This document shows positions 11,166 to 23,980 of a stretch of 64,000 bases of DNA, in pieces (the stretch's first letter is position 1; each line of letters opens with the position of its first letter). This stretch comes from Beverwykella pulmonaria (taxonomy: Eukaryota; Ascomycota; Dothideomycetes; Pleosporales; Melanommataceae), in NCBI GenBank assembly GCA_001599595.1, contig BCHH01000010.1:865392-929391 (forward strand), given 5' to 3'. The notes below the pieces were generated by a model. That model ran no database searches. It saw nothing but the letters and a program-made list of their open reading frames with translations, and was not told where the DNA came from. Both the position numbers and the translations under genes were made by a program.

Positions 11166-14100
11166 GGTGGAGGTGTGCTGCGGGTCTGCTGGCAATCGAG
11201 CAGAAGAGAGCGCGAGGTGGTGTCGTGGACTGCGTCCAGGCAGGCGCAGCGACGGTCGTGATGTCGTGCGGTGCGCTGTGCCGGAGGAGTGAGGTGAATC
11301 CGCCTGCGGGGGCCAAATGCGGCCAGGTCCTGGACGTTAGCGTACTGACGTACGACGATTCCCAGGGCGGACGACGTCGGGACCGCGATACTGCGAGGCG
11401 GGCGGCGATAAGGCAGATGGCGAGCTAGATGGTGTTGGTGAAGGCGAGCGCACGCGGTGAAGATGTCGAGCGGTCAGGAGAGGGCGTCGGTGCGATGTTG
11501 GGGGATGGTCGACCAGACACTGAGACACTCTGTGATGCAGCAGCAGATGCAGCCGGCAATGCTTGGCTTGCCACCTCCACCCTTCCGCTGGCGCACAGTG
11601 ACGCTTCCGATCGGCCCGGGACCCAGCAACTTCAGATGGAAGCGATCTCTCGCAGTTCTCCCGGTTTCCGCTACGGGCGATGGGGGACTGATGCCGCAGT
11701 CAGCCAGTTTCAAGGTCCTGTGAGTCCTGAGGCGTGGGCCGGAGCATTGTTCCTGCCCTGCCCGGGGACTGCTCTGCCCTATGTACACGTCCCCCGACTC
11801 CTCCCACCATTATCCCAGAACGAACATACAACGCACCTTGCAGCGCAAAATTTTATCATCGCGCTTGCATCCCCCCACCGCATCGTCCTGGGAACGCGTG
11901 GTAGGGCACGTCCAAGTCGCAGACGCGCCGTCCAATCAACCGCCCACTACGTATTATTTCAGCAGCGTTGCACAGTTCTGAAACACTAAAATTGCTGGGT
12001 GCAAGTGCAGAGCCGCCCTGGGAGGCAATCTATTCATAGGTAAGGCTGCAATGAATCCTGAGCTGGTAATCAGTTGCAGTCTTGAACGAATTCGTTCCGT
12101 GCGACTACACGATCCAAAGGTTTTGGACAAAACGCAGCGTTCTATCCTGGCCCTACACAACCCATGAAGGCAGCGTCGAGAATGTGATACAGTATCTGCA
12201 TCCAGCGTTCCCACAATGAAGTCTTTCCAAGGCAAAACCAGAAGAGGAAGGTTATGCCCTACAACATTAATCTTTGCTGGCTTTCCTCTCCTCCAATGCC
12301 AGAATTTGTGACATGGCCCACACAAAATCTTGCTTGCCACTAACAAATTGGTAGCGTTACTGAGGGGCACCGCATCATGCTGAAAGCATGGATGTTAGCT
12401 CTTCTAAAGAAACAATTTATCACCGCAGAACCGCCTACCGCCTTCAACATCAGCCTCACCAGCTTCCCAACCATTTCTCTCAACCCACGTTCGATGTCAC
12501 ACTACCCTATTCAATTCCCATTCTGCGAATTTACATGAATTCCGTCCATCACAAACAATTCCAAACAATTCCCAAAAGGAAGATAACCGAGCACGCCTCC
12601 AACACTACAGCCCTAGCACACTGCGGCTGAGGACCCATTCTCAAGCATGCCACGGCGGTTATTCATTCCACAGCTTTAATCCCCGATAACGAACCCAACC
12701 ATTTTCAATCCGTATGCGGCATGTACCTCGCAGATACTGTACTCATATGTGTAAGAGCAAGTTGTCCGTGAATTCGATAATAGAAGGTCTGCCCAAATTT
12801 TTACCTCTCGAATCTAAAAACTAGGGCAACAACCATGACGAGACTGATCACGATCATTGCTTTGGGCGGCCCATCGCGGACTTGTCTTCCCAATAAGCGC
12901 TCTGCCTTCGCATACGTAAACGCAATGACCACCTGTCTACGATGCCAGCAGCTGGATTGTCACAGTCGCGCCGAAAGATGAGCGCGACGCAGGCAAGAAC
13001 ACGAGCTCTGACCAAATGTTATTGTGGATTAATTCAGCCTCTGGAAAGATGAGGGCTCCATGTCCGAAGGCCTTCCTCACACTGGTTGCCTGATCCGTAT
13101 GCCGATGCTGCAATACAAGAAGTCCACGGGCACCGATAATACTCCCGAGCAGCTGGGTAAGGGCGGTTTGAACGACAAGTGTTATGCTGCAATTGTGGCG
13201 AATACGAAGAGCATTCCGTTGAGTGAGATTGATGTAAAAAAAACCGACGCAGTGTCTAGACATGTTGGATTTTGTAAAAGACTCGTGCGAATTGCAAAGT
13301 GAGGGCTGGGTCCTAGTGGTGGAAGCTCTGAGAAATCTACTCAGTAAGAGAGATTGGTGACGAAGGTTACCCTCTGTTGTTAGTCGCTTGATTAAAGAAC
13401 ACAACTGTGAGCAGCGAAAAGTGGAGTAATGCTAGACTTATGTGCACAGCGCCGGATCAGTTTATACCTTAAAGTCAGGTCGTTTCGGTGAGGGTTGGCA
13501 ACCTACGTTGCACTTCTTGGCCAGCAATGTGATCCTCGTAGATATGATTTAGTAGGTGTGATTTCCCACACCTAAATTCAATGTAATGACACGTTAGATA
13601 GCCCGGTATCGACCCAAGAGCGAGGATTTTCTTTGTGATCGAGGCGCCACATTGGATAGATGTTGAAGGCGTTGTGATGACAACCCTACATCGGTGCAAC
13701 TCATACCCGTATATTTCGATTACGCTTTTCAAGATGATCTGGATACTGGAATTGCACAATTTCAGGGAGATCATAATGTTCGCACTCCAAGGGAAGCCTC
13801 TCTGATACTTAATATCGAAATAATAAAAGAAGCGCAGATGATGATATTGAACAAATCGTCAGGTCACGATGAAAGATGTCTCAGGATCCTCATACAACGT
13901 TGGGTTTCTTTGAAGCAAGATTTTGACTATATTGGAGTTGCAGGAGGTACTTCGTCTTGGTGGTTCCTATCCATGCTCCATAATCTGCTCTCTGCCTGCT
14001 TCCGCTGTTCAACTACGAAATTATAACCAAGCTGCAAGGGACCGCTGCCCCGCAAATTTCGTCGGAGATACGGCACCGACCCAGCGAATGTACGACTTGG

Positions 14101-16567
14101 AGATACCCAGGTGAGATCGAGGGTCAATATTGTGCCTCAGGTGCTGAGGATAGAACCTTTCGTACAGCGAGACTCGGCGATAAAGACGTTGCATTCACCT
14201 GGGTGTTGTTAAAGGATAAAGTCATGAGGGCTGATCCGATTGTGAAGGCAAGATTCGATCCGCTGTGCTGGATCTTCCGAGAGATTGTTTGGTTGGTGTA
14301 ACGGCAATGTCGGCCGTACGTAGAAGCACAAGTAAAACGATCGGCAGAAAAATGAGCTCTGAAGAGACAGCCAAAGTGTTGACAAGTGCAATCTACCCAT
14401 CTAGATGTTAGTGGTCTGCCTTGTTGACCAGTTTCCTGAGACACCTCTACGCTAAATATGTGCTGCGTCGCCAACATTTTTTTCTCTGAATCTTTCTCCG
14501 TTATGCACCAACGATCACATCGAATTTTTAGATGGTAGAGCCTGAAATTGCGTTGTACCAGGATGGTTCTTAGAGCATGTCATGAGCTTATGCCCTCTCG
14601 TCTTCTGCCAATGATGCCCATCTGACAAGCAAGTGGGTTTCATCACGACACTTTAACCCATTCCTAAAGCCGTGAGCTGTTTCTTCACATAGTTCTAAAG
14701 AGCATGCGTGCTCTCAATCGGATTCATTGCATCTGTCTTGATCTATGTGGTACCGATAGGGTAGACTCTTGATGCTTGAGCCCGAAGGAAACGCCCGCCG
14801 GAGTCCGATGTTGATGTTGCTAGCCCAACTTCTGGTATTAGGATGGCGGTAGAGATGTTGAAACATGAAGTCATGAGCTTGTCACAGATTGAGTTTCGTT
14901 CGTTTCGTCAGAACTGGTGACTGATTCCGGTGTTACGCACTGGCGGACTGCTTGTAGTGAAATATATATATTCCGACAACGAAATAGTCCGGAGCTGCTG
15001 CCCCCTTTGGATCCAAAATAGTTTGCCATGTTAGCATAAGGCAAGATTTATTCTGAGAGTGAGTCAGGGCTTTGTGAACCATGTAACTCTGATAAACCAT
15101 CCCATTCGAGACTGAAGAATAGCGAAGAAAATTCCCCGTAGTCAAGTTGTAGTCATAGAGGTACATCAGCACAGAAATGAAGTTCGATAACAAGGAGGAC
15201 TCGGACCACCCAGCACTATCATTCCCATATCACATGCATTCTGCCGTGACCGAAGGAATAGAAGGGCGAAACCCGAGAAAAGTTGGTCAAGCCCTCCCAG
15301 CCTCTTGCTAGAACGGAATACGGCGACACGGTATCTCAAGCTCCATGCTTTTCTAGAGTGTGTGTAACAGAGAAGTACTGTCTGTTTTGTTGTACGTTGG
15401 AGCGAGTGACTTCCGGATTGAGGTGGCCAGAGAATGGGTTCGCGAACAGAAGTCATCCCAATGAAAGCAATGTCATCTGAGTGACGGTGTAGTACTCGCG
15501 AGCGCCGTATCAGCCCACGCTGCGACGTAGATCACAGTGTAAAGAGTATGCTACGTGCAGGAAACTGAGTCGGAGTGATGGAACTGGAGCCTGCCGACCA
15601 AGTATCGACTTGAACTCAATCATCAACAAGACAAATTTGGAGAACAGTTCATACAGATGACTTTGAGGGCTACGATGAGAAAATGACATCGATTGACAAT
15701 ACCGCGACAGGCTTGCAGGTGCTGTGAAACGAGATGAATTCATCCTGTCCTTCGCGACACGTGAGGTGTCATTGCGAGCCCTGCCCTGCCGAGATTGTTC
15801 CGGGGAGACTGAATGGCAGCGACATATCAAAGAGGTGACTAGAAAGTATACACATGTTGCAGAGTAGAGGACTCGGAGGCAGTGGAGGTCAAGCGGAGAT
15901 AGATGGCAGTTGAGATGGGGGAGGAAAGGCGTTGTGAGGAAGATCTGCTCTTAGGCGAGGTTCGTAAGTGGGCGGCCGTCTCCACCAAAGCGCAAGCGCA
16001 CTTCATTATTTGTCCCCGCCGACGTCTGCTCTATCACGACCACCGCTTTTCTGCGCTTCTACCCACCTGTACCTACCGTCGTCGTAGTCCCCTCTCCCGC
16101 CCGTTGCACAGCAGCTCTCGTGGCCTTCTCTTTGTGCTCCACTACGGCCAGCTGGATACAGGGCCAGTTCTACCCCACTTGTAGGTAGCCGCCGCCCGCG
16201 TCATTGGCAGGCTCCTCGTCGAACAAACTTTGGCCGCAAAGCCCAGCAAAATTTTCTAGAGGGCTAAGCGTCGTTACTGGGGCTTGCAGAAAAATGATTG
16301 CGGCTTTGTAGAACCGGCACCACTACGCGAGCAAGTAGGTAACCTCCCCCATCACCAATTCCTCCTATGAAACTATCGCATGCTCCGCGATGCTAACCAG
16401 GTATCGTACTAGTAGGACACTCTACGGCAAACCGCCTCCCTCTACTCCTCGTAGCCTCCGCAACGCTCCTCGTCGCGCGCCCCGCGCTGCGCCAACTCGC
16501 TGCTGGGCCTATATAGCAGTGGCGAACCTGCTTCCCCCGCACTGCAGAACACCTCGCTCCGCCCACC
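11166..16567. other. Long divergent intergenic region
   Basis: This 5.4 kb lies between the divergent starts of SSH4 and transportin. The ends must hold both promoters and leaders; 11.2-11.9 kb and 15.9-16.5 kb are GC/CT-rich. The middle (12-15.8 kb) has only short open frames. One of them, on the minus strand at 12801-12959, encodes a plausible C-terminal membrane helix but has no recognisable partner exons. No RNA gene or intact transposon is seen. Confidence 0.5.
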
Positions 16568-19523
16568 ATGGCGTGGCAACCACAGGAGGAGCCCCTGAGG
16601 CAGCTTGCCCAGTGTCTGAGAGACTCGCTCAGCGGCCATGATGTGACCGCTATGAAGAACGCCGAAATCGTCAGTCTTGGCCCCCCTCGCTGTGTGCTAC
16701 TTTTACGCTGACCCTGTTGTGACCCAGATGCTCAAGTCGGCTAGAACCTCGCCCGACATCGATAAGTACCTAGCATATGTATTCTCAAACTCGCAGCCTC
16801 CGCCGGTAGTGAACATGGACCCCACGCATTACTTCCAGGCGCGAGCTGCCGCCGCCGTGATGCTGAAAAACGACATCAAATCCTCCTACAAGAGCATTCC
16901 TGACTCCTCCAAGTCCTACATACGGTCCATAATATTGGTTGGTCTACAGGATCCAAATTCGCAGATCCGGAGCTACGCTGGGAATGTCATTACTGAAGTG
17001 GTGCGCCAGGGTGGTCTTATGGGTTGGCCCCAAGTTCTGTCCGATTTGATTACTTTGGTCAGCAATGCCGACGGAAATGTCTCTCCACAGGCCCAAGAGG
17101 GCGCCATGGGTGCTCTTCTGAAGATATGCGAAGACAGCAAGAAAGCCCTCGACAAGGATTACCAAGGCCAGCGGCCCTTGACTTTCCTCTTTCCCAAACT
17201 ACTCGAATTTACCGCGAGCCCGCTTCCAAAGGTGCGCGCTGATGCGCTCGCGGCCATCAATCTTTTCATTCCAGACAAACCTCAGGCTGTTGTGACAAAT
17301 TTGGATGCCCTTTTACTGCAACTTTTCCAGCTCGCTGGTGATTCGAGTGAGGACGTTCGGAAACACGTCTGCCGCTCCTTTGTTCATATCGCCGATATTG
17401 CCCCACAAAAGATTGTCCCTCATATGGCGGGCCTGGTAGACTACATGGTTACCCAGCAGCGGAGCGTTGATAACGCGGACCTTGCCTTAGACGCAGCTGA
17501 GTTTTGGTTGTGTGTTGGTGAAGACGAGAAACTGCGCGACTGCCTCGGACCCTTTCTTCCAAAAATTGTGCCCGTGCTTTTAGAGAGCATGGTATACAGC
17601 GAGGATGATATCCTGCGCCTTGAAGGAGAGAACGAAGACGCCGAGCTCGACGATCGGGAACAGGACATCAAACCTACATTTGCCAATAGCAAGTCTGCCC
17701 GGTTGACAACCAATCCGAATGGTGACAGTAACGCTGCGAATATCAATGGCGGTGCTGTCTCGTCGTCGACTGGCTTTGATGACAGTGACCTCAGTGACGG
17801 AGAAATCGATGAATATGACGATGACGACTCTTCTGGCGACCCCGAGGAACAATGGAACCTACGCAAATGCTCGGCGGCGGCGTTAGATGTGCTTGCATCA
17901 GTCTTCCACGAGCCTGTCTTTCAGGCCACTCTCCCATACTTGACGGACAACCTCAACCATGCAGAATGGCCCAACAGAGAAGCCGCTGTGCTTGCTCTTG
18001 GAGCTATTGCAGATGGATGCATGCACGTAGTCGAGCCGCATCTCCCAATGCTTACTCCTTTCCTCATTACCCTCCTGGGCGACCCCGAACCTGTCGTTCG
18101 TCAAATCACATGTTGGTCTCTTGGCCGGTATTCTGGGTGGGCGTCTCATCTCGACCCGCACGGAAAGCAACAATTCTTCGAGCCCATGATGGACGGTATC
18201 CTAAAACGGATGCTTGACAACAATAAGCGGGTCCAGGAAGCAGCAGCATCTGCGTTTGCAAATCTCGAGGAGAAGGCTAACACCCAGCTGAGAATGTACT
18301 GCGCCGTTATAGTACACCAGTTCGTTGAATGTTTCGCAAAGTACAAGGACCGAAACATGTTCATTCTCTACGACTGCGTTCAGACTCTTGCGGAACATGT
18401 TGGGCCTGCGCTTGCCAGAGAAGACCTTGTGAATATCCTTATGCCAGCCCTCATCCAGCGATGGAATAAGGTCTCAGACCAATCGAGGGAGATGTTCCCC
18501 TTACTCGAATGCCTTTCCTATGTTGCCACCGCTCTTGGTCCACTCTTTTCTCGGTATGCGCCGGGCATATTTGCACGGTCCGTCAACATCATTCAGCGTA
18601 ATCTACAGGAGATACACCTTGCCAACGAAAATCCGGGACTCGAAATGCCCGACAAGGACTTCTTAGTGACAAGCTTAGACTTGCTCAGTGCCATCATTCA
18701 GGCTCTAGAATTATCGACTAGTGCCCAGTTAGTCAACAGTACGCCTCAATTCTTCCAACTATTAGCTTTATGTATGAAGGATCCCAACAACGACGTGCGA
18801 CAATCTGCATATGCACTCCTCGGGGATTGTGCGATATACGTATTCGACCAGTTGCGATCTTGCCTTCCGGCAATCCTGGATATACTCGTTGTGCAACTAG
18901 AGGTTTCCCAGGTCATCGTCGGGGCTGAAGACACTGGCTACTCTGTTATCAACAACGCTTGCTGGTCTGTTGGGGAGATCTCGATGAGGCATCAGGAAGG
19001 CATGGAGCCATACGTGGAACGGCTTTTACAAAAGATAGCAACCATCCTGTTCAACGAGAAGGTCCCGGAATCACTGAATGAGAATGCGGCCATTGCTCTT
19101 GGAAGATTAGGATTGGGAAGCTCGCGACATCTCGCCGTTCACCTTGCCCAGATTGCACCTCCTTTCCTTCGAGCAATCAAGAATGTGATGTGGACAGACG
19201 AGAAGGGACATGCGCTCACCGGCTTCATGAGAATCATTCTCGCAAACCCACCGGCGATGGAGCAATCCTTACTGGAGTTCTTCAGCGAGATGGCTAAAGC
19301 AGAGATAAACCTAGTAAAAGGACCCAGCGAGGACCAGAAAAACTTCAGAGAAACTTTTCAACAGGTGAGCGCTTGACACCACGACTCTAGCCAAGGACTA
19401 GATGCTAATTTTGGTCAACAGGTCCTCGTAATTTACAAACGCATGATTCCAGACTTTGACGGCTTCCTTCGTAACCTCCCCCCTGAGCAGCAGGCCAAAT
19501 TTCGCGAGCTGTATGGCGTCTGA
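16568..19523 (+). CDS. KAP104: Transportin / importin beta-2 (Kap104 orthologue)
   Basis: Three exons, 16568-16669, 16728-19364 and 19422-19523, give 946 residues. The introns are 58 nt (GTCAGT...CTGAC...CAG) and 57 nt (GTGAGC...GCTAAT...CAG), both phase 0. The start is in CACCATGG and yields M-A-W-Q-P-Q-E-E-P-L-R-Q-L, the standard N-terminus of this karyopherin. The whole protein is HEAT repeats. The long acidic loop at about residues 330-405, rich in Asp, Glu and Ser, is the H8 loop that couples RanGTP binding to cargo release. The C-terminus ends M-I-P-D-F-D-G-F-L-x-N-L-P-P. Transportin imports PY-NLS cargo such as mRNA-binding proteins. Length matches the family. Nothing looks broken. Confidence 0.96.
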
Positions 19524-22500
19524 ACACGATTTCTATTCTTTTCACACGGGTGCCTGCAGGCGTTGGGCCCACGGGCGATATATGACCCGGTTGTTACGAC
19601 ATGAAGAGGACGGGTACCCATCCGTCTTCGGACCCCGGGAAGGCCAACGTGCACTGGCTAGAAAACGGTGTGCACGTCCAAGAGTTATTAGGAAAAGAAA
19701 GGAAAGGAAAGGCAAGGCGAGGTTTGGCATCTATAGACATTTCAGCGAGTGCTATGAGCGACGGGGGGCCCCAAGAGGTATCGTATCCCCTGGGTTGCTG
19801 GTTCGGTTTTACATGAAAGCGGGTTGCTTTGCTCATCGACATTTCTCGGCGTTTCTTTCACTTTCACTTGCTGGTTGCCTCCCACCAATCAATGATATAT
19901 AGCACTAGGTAGTTTAGCACACATCACATATCCATATAGCGGATTTCTTGACATTGCATTTTCTGGCTTGAGTTGCTGGTGGATGCACATGGGTGAGCAA
20001 AGCGTTATGCATGTCGTTGATCTCTGTATCTGTCTCATAAGAGATGAGTGCAGCGGTAATGTGTTTCGGGTATGCAGCTATGGATGCCCGCCCGGTATTC
20101 ACCTTCTCAGAAGAGTTGGAAACGGTGTGGTGTCAGGTGGAACTGATATGCAACGGCAATGTGCATGTTCAAGGTGCACGTTCAAGGTGCGTGGTCCAGA
20201 CCTGACTGACCACGCGAAGGGAGGGATCAGGGTGGGTAGGGTATTGACACATGCGGGCTATAAATATAGCGGCAATCGGGGGGTTGGGTGGAAACCTGGG
20301 AGATTCAGCTGCTGGGGTTTGAGGTGCAGGTGAGTGTGGAGTAGAATTAGTTCAGGATTACCGCTTGGGAGGTTATTCAAATTATTGATATTGGGGGGCT
20401 AGGACTGGGACTGGACTGCATTCTGGAGGCTATACTACGTGTTGATGATGTGGGTGAAGTGCAGGTGGACCAATGGGCATGGAAAGATACAGCCGTTAGC
20501 TGTGAGAGACGCTATGCTTTGGAAGTGGAAGAATGGGAGAGCTATGACGCTGATACGGCACGTTTATCGTTATATGTAGACGTTATTGTTTGGGGTGGAA
20601 GAATTGGAGCCATGACACTGGAACTGCAATCTTGCCGTACGGGAGGCTATTGAGGATGAATAAGGATGGGTCTACAGACTTGGTCATGATAGACAAAGAG
20701 ATAGTATATTTGACTTGCAGAGAAATGGCACGGAGTTGTAAAGACCAGCTGCTATATTCGATACTGTGAGCCGCACCTGCGGTTTCATACAAGAGCCATG
20801 ACCTATCCGCGCTCACTAGCCAGACCCTTGGCCAGCTGGAGGGTCTTCAGAGCACGAGCACAAGCACAGGCACGGTAACGGTCGGTGATGGTCGGCGACG
20901 TCAGGCTTCAAGCTTCAAGATGAAGAAGATCGGAGGAGCTCGCGTGGTCCGTGGCCAAGTTGCGGGGGAGGGACAGGTGTCGTGTGTTGTCGGACTACCT
21001 CTTCTGTATCGCCTGCCTATACTGTACATATGCTGCCCAGGGCACCGGTAGAAGTTGGTGACACTTATTTTAAGCTCGTGGCCGAGGGTACTGGACGGTC
21101 GGTCAAGAGTCTGGTGCTGTGTTCTGAACTTGTGGCTTGCAGCGGGTCGACGTTATATTTGAAAAGCTGGCGGACAGGATGCAGGCGATGAGGCAACGTT
21201 CACTCTTGCCGGCTTGGCATGACATGGTCTCTATCTCGCGAGCACCACAAGCACCATAAGCAGACGCAAGATGCGGGACACAATCGGGTCAGGTTCGTCC
21301 TTTTCCCCCGGCCAGTCTCCCCAGAGCGTGCAGGGGATACCCCGGCTTGAGCGGAACGCTTAAAGAGTTTATTCCTATTAATAGGTGCACCGGTCCGTCT
21401 TGGACCAACCTCACCTCGACGCCCCCGTCGCGCTTGTCCCTGCGTGGAGCCCATAACTAGCCGTCAACCACCTGCAAAGAGGTCAAAGACACAGTTTCTG
21501 CCGCGTCCAGTTGCTCTCGCGACGGCCCTCGGTTTTTCTGCCACTGCAATCTGCAGCAATTGGGCCTCGGGCGTCCACCATCCCTTCGTACCTCGTGTCT
21601 TTTGCTTCCTTTGTTCGTCCTCGCATGGTATTCCGACTGGCGGCCCCCCCCGACGTCAGTGCCAGTCATGTTGCAGCTCTGCATTTCATCCCATCAGCCT
21701 TACAATAAACTCAGTCTCGCACTTCCTTACCGGCGTGCATGTCAGCGTCGCCTGTCATACAATTGCCATGATACTATCTCTGCATTTGGGAACTGGCTCT
21801 GGTTCCAACAGCGGCTCCAGAGCGAGATGCGCGCCACGACCACGCAGCAGCTCACACTGTGGCCAGTCCGCTCCATCGGGCTCGCGCGTAATTACCACAA
21901 GTCTCCTCGGCTTTTGCTCAATTTCACCTGCAACATTTATTTGCAACAGACAACAGGCGGGCGCGCGATTGGCCCTGGGTCATTTACCCAGCGCGCTCCT
22001 GTTCCTGCTCCTGCTGCGGGTGGGATCGGGGAGGGATGAGGAACGTGAGGTGGTGATCGAGGCAGAGTTGGCTTTTGGATGAGTCCACCTCGCAGTGCGC
22101 CGGCCTAGCGGGACCCTCTTCTGTCTGTAGTGGTGAGAAGTAGTCGCTTCCAAGCATCGTCACATCGAGATCAGGGCGGCGGGGGCGAGCAGCCCAATCA
22201 GCAGCGCAGCGAGCGACGGCGACTGAGGACTTGGACTCGTCTGGTGACGCTCGCGAAGAGCAAACCGGATGCAGCCAAGGGTCTAGTCGCACGGTGCACG
22301 GAGCAAGTAGCGGACGGACGGCCTATTTTTGGCAGACGACGCAGTGCGCAGACAAACCCCCGGTTCCGCCAGCCTTTAGCGATCGCTGGGTTGGAGTCTT
22401 GACTTGACCCCATGCGGTGGTGCTTGCTGGCTTGACGTCTGGTGGTGGTGACTGGTGCCTCGCATCAGCACCACTGATGCTGTGATTTGCCCGCCTTCGA

Positions 22501-23980
22501 CGCGGCCTCATCAACCCCGAATTGCGCGCTGCAATGCTGCCACGACCTGCCCTCTTCTGTGCTCTTGTCTCTATTGCCTGCGCTTTCGTCCACCGCGCTG
22601 CCCGGAGCAGCATGGCCGCAAGTCCGGCGCGTTGACTGGCCGATTGCCTCCACCGCACGGCCCGCGATGCTGGCAGTTCGTTGCCTTCGTTGGCCGTCGT
22701 TCGGGTCACCAAACAAGCCGTTTACGCCTCTCGCGCTGGGCGTGGCGGCCGACGAGTGCGGGCTGCTCACGGCGCTCGAGCTCTCTCGCTCGGAACAAGG
22801 CAGCAGAGTTGTGGCGGCTCATGCAGGTCGCACGCCCAAACGTCTCGACATGCCCAAGCTCCCTCCCAAGCTCCGCTTCCCAGAAAGGACATGCAGGGGG
22901 CCAGCCAGAGGAGGGGTGCTGGCGAGAAGGCCGACGGCCAGAGGAAGCCCCAGTCCTGGGGCTGCCAGAGCACGCTCGCAGGGGCCGTCCAGGCCTCGCA
23001 GACAATAATACAGACACAGACATACCGGTATGTAGAGTACACTGACCAGACCTGAGTGCGCATCTGAGACACTGAGACACACGTCCGCCAGCTGAGAAGC
23101 CCGGGCGGCGCTCACATAGCGAGGGTCCAGCGCCCTGGATGTGATGGCATGGCCCTGGGGAGCTTGATTTCTTGATCCCCACGGGAGTTACACTGGGGGG
23201 CTATGTCATACGAGCCGTGGCCGCCGCGCAGTGATTCACTCTATCGCTGTAGCTCCCGCAACACATTCACTGCCTATCACGGCTAGCCCCGACCGTCTCG
23301 CCGTCCTGGGCCGCCGCCTGCCACACGCACCACACGCACCACCAGCGTCCAGCATCCTATTTGTGGGCGTGCTCCCACCCCCATGGCAGGCCCCTCCCTG
23401 ACGTCCGTCGAGCTGCTGCACAGAAGCACAAGTCACTCTGCGAGACTGCTTCCATGCCGTCCGAGTGCCAAAGCCCTCTCCTCTCCACCGTGTCCAGGCT
23501 TCACCTCAACAGCAAGCCTTGTCCGCATCCTGCATAGACTGCCTGCAGGGGGGACGTTCCGTACCTCTCTTCCATATCCGCACGTCACCCCAGCTCCGTA
23601 CACCTGTTGGCTGCCTGCCGAAGAGGGAGCGCTTTTGCGTGCCAATATCCCATTCAGCCCTACAATCTAATCTCCCCCGAGCGTTGTGTCCCGCGCTATA
23701 TATCATCAAACGTCCAACTCCAGCCTCCAAAACAGTCTCTGCCATTTTAGTCATCGCTTCCCGCTTCCCGCCCCCCAAAATCCTCTGACTTTATCGACCG
23801 TCCCACGAGATCTGCGGACTGCATATACTCCGCCCCTCTCCCACCTCAAGACTCCTTTCCATCCGGTCTAGTCTCTGTGCAATATTTTTTGGTACAACTT
23901 GTTCAACAACTCTCACTACCACCATCACCAAACCCTCCCACTCCAAGGTCTACTAAATTACATACTCACCATCACATCAA
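19524..23980. other. Long upstream region of the Zn2Cys6 factor
   Basis: This 4.4 kb is without a supported gene. The first kilobase holds the transportin 3' UTR and a short tandem repeat at 20167-20194 (two copies of gttcaaggtgc plus two bases). From about 21.2 kb the sequence is GC- and CT-rich with overlapping open frames on both strands that look compositional. CT-rich tracts just before 23981 fit a fungal core promoter and a long 5' leader of the downstream factor. Confidence 0.5.

Noticed and set aside
12937..13404. 155-codon minus-strand open frame in the SSH4-transportin gap
   Set aside because: No domain, no homology signal I can recognise and no convincing splice partners. It was not called a gene.
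22323..23182. Several long overlapping open frames on both strands in GC-rich DNA
   Set aside because: Frames are open on both strands at once, as expected from high GC content. None has a recognisable domain or splice structure.
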